A stretch of DNA of 64,000 nucleotides from Bog-793 sp050013835 (GTDB taxonomy: Bacteria; Actinomycetota; Acidimicrobiia; Acidimicrobiales; Bog-793), in NCBI GenBank assembly GCA_050013835.1, contig JBEKEM010000006.1, positions 1 through 64,000 of the forward strand, given 5' to 3'. The translations under genes and the position numbers were made by a program. This document shows, piece after piece, positions 17,516 to 25,855 of the stretch; within the stretch, counting starts at the first letter, position 1; every line of letters starts with the position of its first letter. The notes beneath the pieces are model-generated. The model did no database searches, was not told where the DNA came from, and saw only the letters and a list, made by a program, of their open reading frames with translations.

Positions 17516-18759
17516 CGCTCGGGACCGAGCCCATCGGGCTCCGGCCCGACGCCGGAGCTCGCCTCGGCGACGATCACCGTCGGCACCAGTCCGGTCGACT
17601 GCTCGTACTTCGCCGCGAGGATCTCGGAGAAGCGCTCGGTGGCGTCATGGCGCACGAGGTTGATCGTGCAGCCCCCGAAGCCCCCCCCGGTCAGGCGCGC
17701 CCCGAGCACGCCGTCGATCCCGAGCGCCGTGTTGACGAGGAGATCGAGCTCGGCGCAGCTGACCTGGTAGTCGTCCCGCAGGCTCTCGTGCGATCGCACC
17801 ATCAGCTCGCCGAAGGCCTTCTCGTCGCCGGCCGCGAGGACATCGGCCGCCTGTGTGACGCGCGCGTTCTCGGTCACCACGTGGCGGCAGCGGCGGAAGA
17901 TCACTGGGTCGAGCAGACGCTCATTCGCCTCGAGCTCGGCGAGCGAGACGTCCCGCAACGCCGTGATCCCCGGGAGGACGGTCGCGAGGGTGGCGACGCC
18001 GGCGTCGCATTCGTCTCGACGGGTGTTGTACTCGCTCGCCGTGTGTGCGTGCCGGACCATCGAATTGGCGACGACGAGACACGTGTCCGCGCCGAGTGGG
18101 ACGAAGCGGGCAGCGAGATTCCGGCAGTCGAGGAGGATGGCGTGGCCGGCCAATCCGTGGCACGCGGCGTACTGGTCCATGATCCCGCTCTTCACGCCGA
18201 TGAAGACGTTCTCGGAGCGCCGTCCCGCCACGGCGAGCTCGTTGAGGTCGACGGTCGCTCCGGCGAGCGCGAGCATGGCGAATCCAGTCGCCACCTCGAT
18301 CGCCGCCGAGGAGCTGAGCCCGGAACCCATCGGGATGTCGCTGTCGATCAGCAAGTCGGCGCCGACGAGACGGTTGCCTGCTGCTTGGAGCATGACCGCG
18401 ACGCCGTGCACGTAGTCGCTCCAGTCGTGACGGGGATACGCGTCGGCCTCGTCGAGGTCGAACTCGGCGGTCTCCTGGACGGTCCGGGAGCACACGCGGA
18501 TCCGCCGGTCGTCGCGCCGGGCGATCGCCACCCACGTCGCGTACTGCAGCGCGACGGGCAGCACGAAACCGTCGTTGTAGTCCGTGTGGTCGCCGATCAG
18601 GTTGACGCGCCCCGGGGCGCGGAAGATCTGCGGTTCGCCTCCCCAGGAACGCGTGAACGCCTCGAGCAGGTCGTTCGCGACCGGCGGACGAGCTCGTACC
18701 GCGTCTCCTCGGCGGCCGTGGCTCGATGTCGGTCGCCCCTGAGCGAAGGACTCGGTCAC
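17512..18759 (-). CDS. galK: Galactokinase
   Basis: A 415-residue GHMP kinase (galactose + ATP to galactose 1-phosphate). The substrate motif reads APGRVNLIGDHTDYNDG, where the family usually has Glu rather than the first Asp. The ATP loop PMGSGLSSSAAIEVATG and the C-terminal LTGGGFGGCTINLV are intact, and GIMDQYAACHG supplies the catalytic Asp. The start is placed at GTG 18759; the N-terminal 25 residues are poorly conserved, and a start closer to VANDLLEAF is possible. It is the first gene of the galactose operon, so the promoter should lie just beyond 18759. Confidence 0.93.
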   Translation of the reverse strand: MTESFAQGRPTSSHGRRGDAVRARPPVANDLLEAFTRSWGGEPQIFRAPGRVNLIGDHTDYNDGFVLPVALQYATWVAIARRDDRRIRVCSRTVQETAEFDLDEADAYPRHDWSDYVHGVAVMLQAAGNRLVGADLLIDSDIPMGSGLSSSAAIEVATGFAMLALAGATVDLNELAVAGRRSENVFIGVKSGIMDQYAACHGLAGHAILLDCRNLAARFVPLGADTCLVVANSMVRHAHTASEYNTRRDECDAGVATLATVLPGITALRDVSLAELEANERLLDPVIFRRCRHVVTENARVTQAADVLAAGDEKAFGELMVRSHESLRDDYQVSCAELDLLVNTALGIDGVLGARLTGGGFGGCTINLVRHDATERFSEILAAKYEQSTGLVPTVIVAEASSGVGPEPDGLGPER

Positions 18760-19384
18760 GACGGGAAGTTCGAGCCGGAGATGCTGCGCATGTGCCGATT
18801 ATGCCCTCTGTGTGGGGTGGTCCCCGACATGGACCGGTTTGGGGCGCGGCCGGGCCAGATGCACCCAGGGTCCGTCCGGTCGCCCACGGGGCAATGATTG
18901 ACCGCGCGCCGCGCCGCAGCGAACCCACGCCGGTGCGGGTGGCGCACGATGCCGCCTCGGGGAGGAACGCTTTCAGCTGGTTGCCGCGGTCAGTTCGGAC
19001 GATCCCGGCGCCATCGAAGGGCTCCTGCGGCGCCCCGTCGGCGGCGAGGTCGTCGACGCGGGGAGAGCTTCCCCGTGGAGGCGACGATGACGGGCGAGGG
19101 CGCGCGGGAGCTCAACCGGGCGCTTCTCTCCGAACCGGGGAAGGTCGAGCGCCGCACACGGCTGCGCGCGGTGTGGACCGCCAACGGCGTGGACCGCCGT
19201 TTCTTCGACACGTCCCGAAGGGCTCGGGGCCTCGCCAGCCGGGGGTGGATCGGACTCCCTGAAGGCGGGCCAAGGTGCGCGTGCACCGTCGCGGGCCGAC
19301 GGAGTCCGTGCTCAGTGCAGCGGCAGTCGACGTCCTGGCCTGCGGTTCGGTGTGCTGTCGAGGTCGGGCGGTGGAAGCGGCGGG
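18760..19384. other. Non-coding or undetermined region upstream of galK
   Basis: About 625 bases between galK and the convergently read membrane-protein gene. One plus-strand frame from ATG 19087 (110 residues, GGAGG five bases upstream, beginning MTGEGARELNRALLS) could be a small gene, but it overlaps the neighbour and its second half is compositionally shadow-like. The galK promoter should be near 18765-18850; no confident boxes are seen. Confidence 0.3.
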
Positions 19385-20362
19385 TCACGGCGCCGGCAGG
19401 TTGCCGCCCGGCTGTGTGAGCCCAGGCGGTGCTGGCGCCGGGGGCGAGATGTCGGGACGCGTGTCGCCCCCGAGGGGCGGCTGGCCCGGGGACCACGGGC
19501 CGGAGGTCGGGGAACCGCCCCTCGACCGCACGGGCTTGGCCGTCGGGTGCGCGCGGCGGCGACGGGCGCGTAGCGCGAGGACGATGCCGAGGATCACGAG
19601 ACCGGCGCCCGCGATCGAAAGGACGAGCAAGGGAATCTTGAACGGGTTGCTCCTGGGGGGATGCGCCAGGCGGGTGTACTCAGCGCTCGCGAGCGTCAAG
19701 AAGGCGGACGCGTCGGTGGTGCGCGAGAACGCCGTCGTCGAGACCATCGCGACGACCGAATCCCTGCTGAAGACCGCGAAGCGGAACTCGATTGGGATCC
19801 TGTGTCCCGACTGGGTCTCGGTGCCCCGCCACAGGAAGCCGACGGCACCCGCCACCCCGGGCACCGCGAACTTGGTGGAGCTGGCGAAGTCGAGACCGCC
19901 ACGGGAGAAACGTGCCGCGTCTTTGTCGAGGGCGATGAGATCGCTCAGATAGGTTTCGGCGGACGACTGATTGACGTGCTGCTGGAGGGAGACGGCGTCC
20001 TCGGACTGTGCCGCAGCGTCCCACCAGACCGTCCAGTGGGCCTGCTCGGATCCGGCCTGGATGCCGAGGTACACGAGCCGCACCGGCTCGAGGAAAAGCG
20101 TCGGGGTCACGGGCACGATTCCCGATGTTTTGATCCCATCGCCCGCTCTGGCGCGGCGGAAGACCTTGGTCGGCGTCCTTTCGCCGGCACCGGCGGCCGT
20201 CCGCACCATCCCCGGTGCGGGCTTGGCCACGACGAGCGACGACAGGCTTGTGTGGGTGCTGGTGACGTTGAGACCGAACGCTCCCAGCGCGAACAGCACG
20301 ATCCCAGCCGAGATGGCGATCCAAGGCTTCACGGCTGCGAGTAGAGCACACGGGTGGAGCAC
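19385..20362 (-). CDS. Two-helix membrane protein of unknown function
   Basis: About 325 residues from GTG 20362; a GTG at 20332 giving VKPWIAISAG is an equally good start. One membrane helix lies at about 12-32 (PWIAISAGIVLFALGAFGL). An extracytoplasmic domain of about 180 residues follows, then a second helix near 245-267 (IPLLVLSIAGAGLVILGIVLAL) and a short Arg-rich and Pro-rich cytoplasmic tail. The outer domain has a conserved-looking LVYLGIQAGSEQAHWTVWW segment and no Cys. No known family is recognised. The topology (short in, large out, short in) suggests a surface-exposed sensor or envelope protein. Confidence 0.6.
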   Translation of the reverse strand: MLHPCALLAAVKPWIAISAGIVLFALGAFGLNVTSTHTSLSSLVVAKPAPGMVRTAAGAGERTPTKVFRRARAGDGIKTSGIVPVTPTLFLEPVRLVYLGIQAGSEQAHWTVWWDAAAQSEDAVSLQQHVNQSSAETYLSDLIALDKDAARFSRGGLDFASSTKFAVPGVAGAVGFLWRGTETQSGHRIPIEFRFAVFSRDSVVAMVSTTAFSRTTDASAFLTLASAEYTRLAHPPRSNPFKIPLLVLSIAGAGLVILGIVLALRARRRRAHPTAKPVRSRGGSPTSGPWSPGQPPLGGDTRPDISPPAPAPPGLTQPGGNLPAP

Positions 20363-20639
20363 GCGCCTGGGCGGTGATCGCCACGGTCGTCAACGTTTCG
20401 GCGAGCGAACCGCAACCCGGAGAGGTGCAGATGACAGGGGATTCAGCCTCACGACGCGGAGCGTCGCGGGAGGACCGTCGCTGTCAGGGTCGTGACGCCC
20501 ACGGGTGCTCCGGGCGGGCGAACCGCCAATCGGTTCGCGTTGTCGCAGTTCACAAGGTGTTTCGTGGACGATCGCCCTCGGCTCGGTCGCGCGCGACTTG
20601 CACCTGGTTCATCTAGCATCAGAGGTTTCGGAGGCAGGG

Positions 20640-22562
20640 ATGCGCAAACGGATCGGCGAGGGTTCGACTGGGCGCGTCCTCGTGGAACGACGACAGCACG
20701 GTGGCATCGACCGCCTGTGGGTCACCGGAGAAGGCGACCGTGCGATCGGGTGGCTCGATCTCGACACCGGCGAGCGAGCACCCATGTCGCCGGCGAACGT
20801 CGAGCTCTTCGAGCAAGCCGTCGCCGAGTGGCGGAGCACGCATCGCGAGGACAAACCAAGTCTCGACGGGTTCACTCGACGTCTTGAGGTCCACGCTCGG
20901 GATGACGGCCCAGGCACAGACCCGCGGGAACCAGCCGGCGATCGGCCCGCGGTTGCAGACACCGGAGTCGACATCGGGGTTCTCTTCGAGCGCGCATCGG
21001 CCGCGACGTCCGCAGAGGAGCAGGCCAGCTGCCTCCGTGAGATCGAGTACCTGCTGGCGCGGGCGAGCGGACCCGTCGAGCGAGGGCGACTGCTGATGTG
21101 TCGGGCGCGGGTCCACTCCAACCGCTGGGAGACCGCCAAAGTGGTGGAGGACGCCCGCGCGGCAGAGGAGCTGTTTGAAGCGGAAGGCGATACAGCCCTC
21201 CTACTTGACGCCGCGAGCCTGACCGCGGCCCACGCGTCCCGGATAGGCGCGCTCTCCCTCGCTGGAGACATGGCGACGAAGAGCATCCTCGGCCTCGACT
21301 CCGTGGACGACGATCGGCTGATCCTCGAGGTCACCAACCGCCTTGGCATCGTCTGCTACTCGTTTCTCAATTACGACCGGGCCGTCGAGCAGCTCGAGCT
21401 GGGGCTCGCCGCAGCGGAACGCTGTGGTGACAGGATCAAGGTCCACCGCCAGCTGTGCAACATCGCCGACGCCCTGCTTCTTGCAGTGGGTGAAGATCGT
21501 GTCGCCGCGGAAGGAACCGACGGCCAGGATGATCCCCGGCGACACGACAGGCTCGACCGCGCCGAGCGGGCGGTACAACGCCTTCTAGCCGAGGGGACGC
21601 CGGAGATGCAGGCGCGAACCGGCAGCTGGCGTTTGCAGGCTCAGCTGCTAGTTGAGACCGGGCACGCGCAAGAGGCGATGCAGGTCCTGGAAGGCGCTAC
21701 CGACGCCGCGTCCATCGTGCAGGTCCCGCAGCGGGCTGCGCTCGCCCTCGTGCAGGCGCGTTGCCTCCGCGCGCTCGGCCGAACCGAAGAGGCGGTCGAG
21801 GCCGCCGGAACGGCGGTCGAGCTCGCCAGGGAGAGCGGCGACGACCACGAGTTGTTGCTCACGCTGGAGGAACGGCTCGCCGCGCGAGAGGCAGCTGGCG
21901 ACCTCGAAGGTGCACTCGCCGACGCGCGCGAGGTGAAGCGCCGGATGTGGTCGATCCACAGCCGCCAAACCGCCCAGATTGTGGAAGAGGTCTGGACCCG
22001 TGCCGGCCTCGAGCGCGAGCGCAGGCAGCTCAGGACCCAAACCGCAGCCGCGATGCAGTCTGCCGAAGAGGATGCGCTCACCGGGGTCGGGAACCGGCGC
22101 CTCCTCGAGCGATTCCTTGACCACCCCGAGGTGGCCTCGAGCGCTGTGGTGATTGCCATCGCCGACGTCGACCACTTCAAGGAGATCAACGACTCCCTCG
22201 GTCACGAGATCGGTGACCGCGTGTTGATGACCCTCGGGAGGCTGTTCACCGCGGAGGTCCGCGCTCATCAGGTCGTCGTCCGTTTCGGAGGCGACGAGTT
22301 TGTCTTCGCCCTGCTCGACTGTGAGTTGGAAAGGGCGAGGCTCCTCGCTGAGCGACTCCGCTTGAAGGTCGCCTCCCACTCCTGGGGCGATCTCGACGAT
22401 CGGCTCCGCGTCACGATCAGTCTCGGAGTCGCTCGTGGTCGCGCAGAGGCCTGGAGATCGATCCTCGTCGATGCCGACCGTTCGCTCTACGTCGCCAAGC
22501 GGGGTGGCAGGAACAAGGTGGTGTGCCCGGCGCCGGAGACGGGATCCGCGTCACGACGGTGA
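20640..22562 (+). CDS. TPR-GGDEF diguanylate cyclase
   Basis: A 640-residue soluble protein starting at ATG 20640 with GGAGG upstream. An N-terminal beta-rich stretch (about 1-60) is unassigned. A long all-helical TPR-like region follows (about 100-470; repeats such as YDRAVEQLELGLAAAERCGD and ALGRTEEAVEAAGTAVELARESGD). A coiled-coil linker precedes the GGDEF domain (about 478-635), with DALTGVGNRRLLERFL, DVDHFKEINDSLGHEIGDRVL and an intact RFGGDEFVFAL active site. It should convert two GTP into cyclic di-GMP in the cytoplasm. No membrane segment is present. TPR-GGDEF proteins usually sense through protein partners. Confidence 0.85.
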   Translation: MRKRIGEGSTGRVLVERRQHGGIDRLWVTGEGDRAIGWLDLDTGERAPMSPANVELFEQAVAEWRSTHREDKPSLDGFTRRLEVHARDDGPGTDPREPAGDRPAVADTGVDIGVLFERASAATSAEEQASCLREIEYLLARASGPVERGRLLMCRARVHSNRWETAKVVEDARAAEELFEAEGDTALLLDAASLTAAHASRIGALSLAGDMATKSILGLDSVDDDRLILEVTNRLGIVCYSFLNYDRAVEQLELGLAAAERCGDRIKVHRQLCNIADALLLAVGEDRVAAEGTDGQDDPRRHDRLDRAERAVQRLLAEGTPEMQARTGSWRLQAQLLVETGHAQEAMQVLEGATDAASIVQVPQRAALALVQARCLRALGRTEEAVEAAGTAVELARESGDDHELLLTLEERLAAREAAGDLEGALADAREVKRRMWSIHSRQTAQIVEEVWTRAGLERERRQLRTQTAAAMQSAEEDALTGVGNRRLLERFLDHPEVASSAVVIAIADVDHFKEINDSLGHEIGDRVLMTLGRLFTAEVRAHQVVVRFGGDEFVFALLDCELERARLLAERLRLKVASHSWGDLDDRLRVTISLGVARGRAEAWRSILVDADRSLYVAKRGGRNKVVCPAPETGSASRR

Positions 22563-22644
22563 GCATCCCCGGCCGTTCGAACCTCGGAATCACCGAGGAC
22601 CCCAACTTCCTGGCGGCTCCGGTCGGTAGCGAGGGCGCCGGCCG

Positions 22645-22923
22645 TTGAAGAAGCTGGGCCTGGACCGGCTCGAAGACTTGCCGGGAATCGGACCTTCGAT
22701 CGCCGATGACCTTCGGCGGATCGGGATCGCCGTGCCTGCCCAGATCGGTGCCCGGGAGCCAGAGGCCCTCTACGGCCGGCTGGTGGCGGTCGACGGACCC
22801 ACCGATCGGTGCGTGCTGTACATCCTTCGAGCCGCACACCACTTCGTCGAGAACGAGGGCGTGGTGGCGGACGACTCGCTCCTGAGGTGGTGGAGCTGGA
22901 AAGACGAAGGCAAGGGATCCTGA
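22645..22923 (+). CDS. Helix-hairpin-helix protein, Cdd1/pathogenicity-locus family
   Basis: A 92-residue protein starting at TTG 22645, nine bases after GAGGG. Residues 7-30 (LDRLEDLPGIGPSIADDLRRIGI) form a helix-hairpin-helix with the LPGIGPS turn. The following VPAQIGAREPEALYGRLVAVDGPTDRCVLYILRAAHHF (read as AQIGAREPEALYGRL then CVLYILRAAHHFV) matches the Cdd1 family, small proteins that probably bind DNA non-specifically. It follows the cyclase gene by about 80 bases and may share its transcript. The biological role is unknown. Confidence 0.75.
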   Translation: MKKLGLDRLEDLPGIGPSIADDLRRIGIAVPAQIGAREPEALYGRLVAVDGPTDRCVLYILRAAHHFVENEGVVADDSLLRWWSWKDEGKGS

Positions 22924-22967
22924 TTCTTCAGGATTTCGTGCCCATGTTGCAGAACCCACGAGCGCCG

Positions 22968-23317
22968 TGGAGGTGGCGGGAATCGAACCCGCGTCCTTCG
23001 GGTTCTCGATGGGCATTCTCCGAGCGCAGCCGACGGGAAGGTCTCGGATCCCGCCTCTCCGCCGGCAACGGCGCAGGATCCCAGTCAGCTGAGTTGTCCC
23101 CGGACGACGCGCTGACGACGCTGACCAGGTAAGTCCCGCTAGATGACGCCCGATCCCGACCCGCGGGGCCTAGACCGGATGGACGTTGCTGCTACTTAGG
23201 CAGCAAGCGCGAGCTGAGGCTCGGCGTTTGTTTTGTTTTCCGGCTCTTTAGCGTGGTTCCGGAGACCACGGCTCGCTTCTCCCACCTTGACGACCGAAGT
23301 CGAAGCCTGTCACCCCC
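22968..23317 (-). ncRNA. ssrA: tmRNA
   Basis: Transfer-messenger RNA on the minus strand. The 5' end GGGGGTG (23311-23317) pairs with CACCTCC near the 3' end (22969-22975) to form a 7-bp acceptor stem with one G-U pair. The T-arm GGGTTCGATTCCC follows the usual tmRNA pattern. The CCA end is not encoded. The 5' tRNA-like half continues into the standard GGCTTCGACTTCGG segment. The tag reading frame is ENKTNAEPQLALAA followed by TAA; it ends in the LAA degron typical of tagged proteins. smpB lies directly upstream on the same strand, so ribosome rescue is encoded as one locus. Confidence 0.95.
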
Positions 23318-23433
23318 TCGATTGGTGCCCGACACTTCGATCGGGCCCCTCGCAAACTGAGCCGGCGGATGCCGACGCCGATATTCTACCCCCCGGCTGA
23401 CACCCTTCTGCGGGCTCCGCCGGTTCGGACGAC

Positions 23434-23964
23434 TCAGTCGCGGGCGCCCTTCATGGCACGCTCCGCCTCGCGCTCGGCCTCGCGTTCGGCGATGGCCCGC
23501 CGCTTGTCGTAGAGACGGCGCCCGCGGGCCAGGGCGAGTTCCACCTTCGCCCTTCCGCCCTTGAAGTACACGGACAGGGGCACGAGGGTCAGCGACTGCT
23601 GCGCGACGCGGCCCTGGAGCTCGTCGATCTGCTTGCGGTGGAGGAGCAGCTTGCGGGGACGGTCGGCCTCAACGGCACCGAAGCCGCTCGAGTAGACATA
23701 GGTCGCGACCCGTGCGCCGAGCAGCCATGCCTCGCCTCCCTCGACACGCGCATAGGCGTCCTGGAGGCTGACCTGGCCGGCCCGAACCGACTTCACCTCG
23801 GCCCCCTTCAGCTCCAGACCGGCCTCGAACGTGTCGAGGATGTCGTACTCGTGCCGGGCGCGGCGATTCTGCGCGACCCTCCGGATCGGTTCGCGCTCGG
23901 CGACGTGCGCCGACGCCGTCGCTCGGGCCCTGCTCGGCCGTGGTCTCGGGGCCCTGGTTGCCAT
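23434..23964 (-). CDS. smpB: SsrA-binding protein SmpB
   Basis: A 176-residue tmRNA-binding protein. Core motifs are VAQNRRARHEYDILDTFEAGLEL, KGAEVKSVRAGQVSLQDAYA, RPRKLLLHRKQIDEL, LTLVPLSVYFKGGRAKVELALARG and the basic C-terminal helix KLYDKR-type RRLYDKRRAIAEREAER. The start is ATG 23964; about 25 extra Arg/Ala-rich residues precede the conserved core, so a later start is possible. SmpB delivers Ala-tmRNA to stalled ribosomes. It sits 116 bases from ssrA and is divergent from the JAMM protease gene with only 26 bases between starts. Confidence 0.95.
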   Translation of the reverse strand: MATRAPRPRPSRARATASAHVAEREPIRRVAQNRRARHEYDILDTFEAGLELKGAEVKSVRAGQVSLQDAYARVEGGEAWLLGARVATYVYSSGFGAVEADRPRKLLLHRKQIDELQGRVAQQSLTLVPLSVYFKGGRAKVELALARGRRLYDKRRAIAEREAEREAERAMKGARD

Positions 23965-23990
23965 CAACCGAGACGGTAGCCTCGCTTTCC

Positions 23991-24440
23991 ATGGATTCGT
24001 CGCCTGCGCCCGGCGTAGGCCACCCTCAAGGTGGCAGGGCGCTCGTACTCGACGCGGCGGTCGTGACCGAGATGACGGCGCACTGCTTGCGGGCGTACCC
24101 CGCCGAAGGCTGCGGGCTGCTCGCCGGTGACAGGTCGACCGGTCGCGTCGTGCGCTGCTTCCCGACCCGCAACCAGGCGGGCTCCGCCCGGCTATACGTC
24201 GTCGATCCGGAGGACCACCTGCGCGCCGATCGCGAGGGGGAGCAGGACGGGCTGGAGATCGTCGGCGTGTTCCACTCGCACACCCACACCGACGCGTATC
24301 CCTCGGCGACCGACGTCGCCCGGGCACCGGACCCGAACTGGCACTACGTCATCGTCTCGCTGCGCGCCGAGGTCGCCTCGGTGCGGTCCTTCCGCATCTC
24401 CGCTGGGAACGTCGTCGAGGAGCCGATCGTCTGCGGCTGA
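23991..24440 (+). CDS. mec: JAMM/MPN metalloprotease, Mec-like (CysO-cysteine peptidase)
   Basis: A 149-residue Mov34/MPN/PAD-1 protein. The JAMM zinc motif is complete: HSHTHTDAYPSATD (H-x-H-x7-S-x2-D) with the upstream Glu in YPAEGCGLLAG. Mycobacterial Mec releases cysteine from CysO-cysteine, and the next two genes are cysO and cysM, so the same role is the natural reading. A second role in trimming the CysO tail is possible here, because the encoded CysO does not end at Gly-Gly. The ATG at 23991 is chosen because the upstream start at 23940 would run into smpB. Confidence 0.88.
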   Translation: MDSSPAPGVGHPQGGRALVLDAAVVTEMTAHCLRAYPAEGCGLLAGDRSTGRVVRCFPTRNQAGSARLYVVDPEDHLRADREGEQDGLEIVGVFHSHTHTDAYPSATDVARAPDPNWHYVIVSLRAEVASVRSFRISAGNVVEEPIVCG

Positions 24441-24501
24441 AAGGCGTCAGGCGGCACGAGTTCTTGCAGCTCGGAGCGGCCGGGATTCGCGAAGCCACCG
24501 T

Positions 24502-24523
24502 TAGAATATGACCTGTCAGGTCA
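24502..24523 (+). promoter_or_regulatory. Candidate -10 box and overlapping palindromic operator before cysO
   Basis: TAGAAT (24502-24507) is a fair -10 hexamer. It is followed at once by a perfect palindrome, TGACCTG-T-CAGGTCA (24509-24523), which would cover the transcription start. The local sequence is AT-richer than its surroundings. A dimeric repressor binding here would block cysO-cysM. No regulator gene is adjacent, so the protein is unknown. Confidence 0.5.
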
Positions 24524-24556
24524 ACATTTTGTCTACGAGAGTACCCGGAGGTCCCG

Positions 24557-24838
24557 GTGTCCGTTGAAGTCCGTTTCCCGACGTTGCTGCGTCCCGCCAC
24601 TGGAGGCAGGGCGAAGGTGTCCGCCGACGGCTCAACCGTGGGCGAGGTGCTCCGGTCGGTGATCTTGGAGCACCCGGCGCTCGGCGCCCAGGTCATGACC
24701 GAGGACGGCGAACTGCACCGCTTCGTCAACGTGTACCTGAACGACGACGACGTGCGCTACCTTGAGCGGCTCGAGACGCGGGTGGCGAGCGACGACGTCG
24801 TGTCGATCCTGCCAGCGGTTGCGGGCGGCGCGGCCTGA
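24557..24838 (+). CDS. cysO: CysO-like sulfur carrier protein (ubiquitin fold)
   Basis: A 93-residue MoaD/ThiS/CysO family carrier starting at GTG 24557 with CGGAGGT upstream. MSVEVRFPTLLRP is the first strand, GSTVGEVLRSVILEHPAL the helix, and HRFVNVYLNDDDVRYLERLETRVASDDVVSILPAVAGG the typical C-terminal half (read in pieces: FVNVYLNDDDVRYLE and DDVVSILPAVAGG). Active carriers end in Gly-Gly to be adenylated and thiocarboxylated; this one ends GGAA. The two extra Ala would have to be removed before use, and a JAMM protease is encoded just upstream. CysM, the acceptor enzyme, follows by 17 bases. Confidence 0.9.
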   Translation: MSVEVRFPTLLRPATGGRAKVSADGSTVGEVLRSVILEHPALGAQVMTEDGELHRFVNVYLNDDDVRYLERLETRVASDDVVSILPAVAGGAA

Positions 24839-24855
24839 GAGCGCCGACCTCGGAG

Positions 24856-25800
24856 ATGCTCGCCCCCGACGTTCTCGGCCTGATCGGCAACACGCCGATG
24901 GTCGACGTCTCCCAGCTGAGCCCGAACCCCGCTGTCCGCATCGTCGTCAAGCTCGAGGGCGCCAACCCCGGCGGGTCGGTGAAGGATCGTGTCGCCCGCT
25001 TCCTCATCGAGGACGCCGAGGACCGGGGTGTGCTTCGCCCGGGGGCGACGTTGCTCGAGCCCTCGTCGGGGAACACGGGCATCGGCCTCGCCCTCGTCAG
25101 CCGCGTGAAGGGCTATCTCCTGAACGTCGTGCTCCCGGAGAACGTCTCCGAGGAGCGCAGGCAACTCCTCCGGGTGTGGGGCGCCGAGATCATTGCGTCG
25201 CCGGGTTCGGAGGGATCGAATGGCGCGGTGCGGCTCGCCCGTCAGTTGGCGGAGGAGCACCCCGAGTGGGTCTTCCTCTACCAGTACGGGAATCCCGCCA
25301 ACCCGCGGGCGCACTACGAGACCACGGGACCCGAGATCTGGCGCGACGTCCCCGAGGTGACGCATTTCGTCGCTGGCCTCGGCACGAGCGGCACCCTCCT
25401 CGGGGTGGGGCGTTACCTCAAAGAGCGCAACTCAGACCTCGAGGTGTGGGCGGTCGAGCCTCCGGCAGGGGAGATGGTCGACGGCCTGCGCACCCTGGAG
25501 GACGGGTTCATTCCGCCGATCTTCACGGACCTCGGTGGCGAGAAGCTGCTCGATCGAAAGACCGTGATCAGCCACAGGGACTCGGTTGTGTGGACCCGGC
25601 GTCTCGCCGATCTCGGCATTTTCGCCGGGCTCTCGACGGGTGCCGCGGTCGCGGGCGCCGTGCGGTGCGCGGGCCAGATCCGCTCCGGCGTGATCGTCGT
25701 GCTGTCGCCGGACGGTGGGTGGAAGTACCTCTCCGGCGGCTTCTGGACGGGGGAACTCGAGGCGGTCGTCCAGCGCGCCCAGGAGACCGTCTACTTCTGA
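24856..25800 (+). CDS. cysM: CysO-dependent cysteine synthase (CysM type)
   Basis: A 314-residue PLP enzyme of the cysteine synthase family. The PLP Lys is at 43 in NPGGSVKDRVA, the substrate loop SSGNTGIGLAL near 75-85, and the phosphate-binding GLGTSGTLLG near 177. In actinobacteria the CysM next to cysO uses O-phosphoserine and the CysO thiocarboxylate instead of sulfide, making CysO-Cys that Mec then hydrolyses. The gene order mec-cysO-cysM is diagnostic for this route, which tolerates oxidative stress better than free sulfide. Start codon ATG at 24856. Confidence 0.93.
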   Translation: MLAPDVLGLIGNTPMVDVSQLSPNPAVRIVVKLEGANPGGSVKDRVARFLIEDAEDRGVLRPGATLLEPSSGNTGIGLALVSRVKGYLLNVVLPENVSEERRQLLRVWGAEIIASPGSEGSNGAVRLARQLAEEHPEWVFLYQYGNPANPRAHYETTGPEIWRDVPEVTHFVAGLGTSGTLLGVGRYLKERNSDLEVWAVEPPAGEMVDGLRTLEDGFIPPIFTDLGGEKLLDRKTVISHRDSVVWTRRLADLGIFAGLSTGAAVAGAVRCAGQIRSGVIVVLSPDGGWKYLSGGFWTGELEAVVQRAQETVYF

Positions 25801-25855
25801 CGGCGCCGTGCCCGGGCGGGCGGCACTTCGCTGGCGCGTAACCTGGGCCGGGAAG

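Noticed and set aside
15503..17770. 755-codon plus-strand open frame across galT-galE-galK
   Set aside because: The minus strand encodes three intact, motif-complete Leloir enzymes. The plus frame has no family features.
19087..19419. 110-codon plus-strand gene with a GGAGG ribosome site
   Set aside because: It overlaps the end of the convergent membrane-protein gene, and its second half has shadow-like Arg/Ser/Cys composition. It is kept only as a remark in the intergenic entry.
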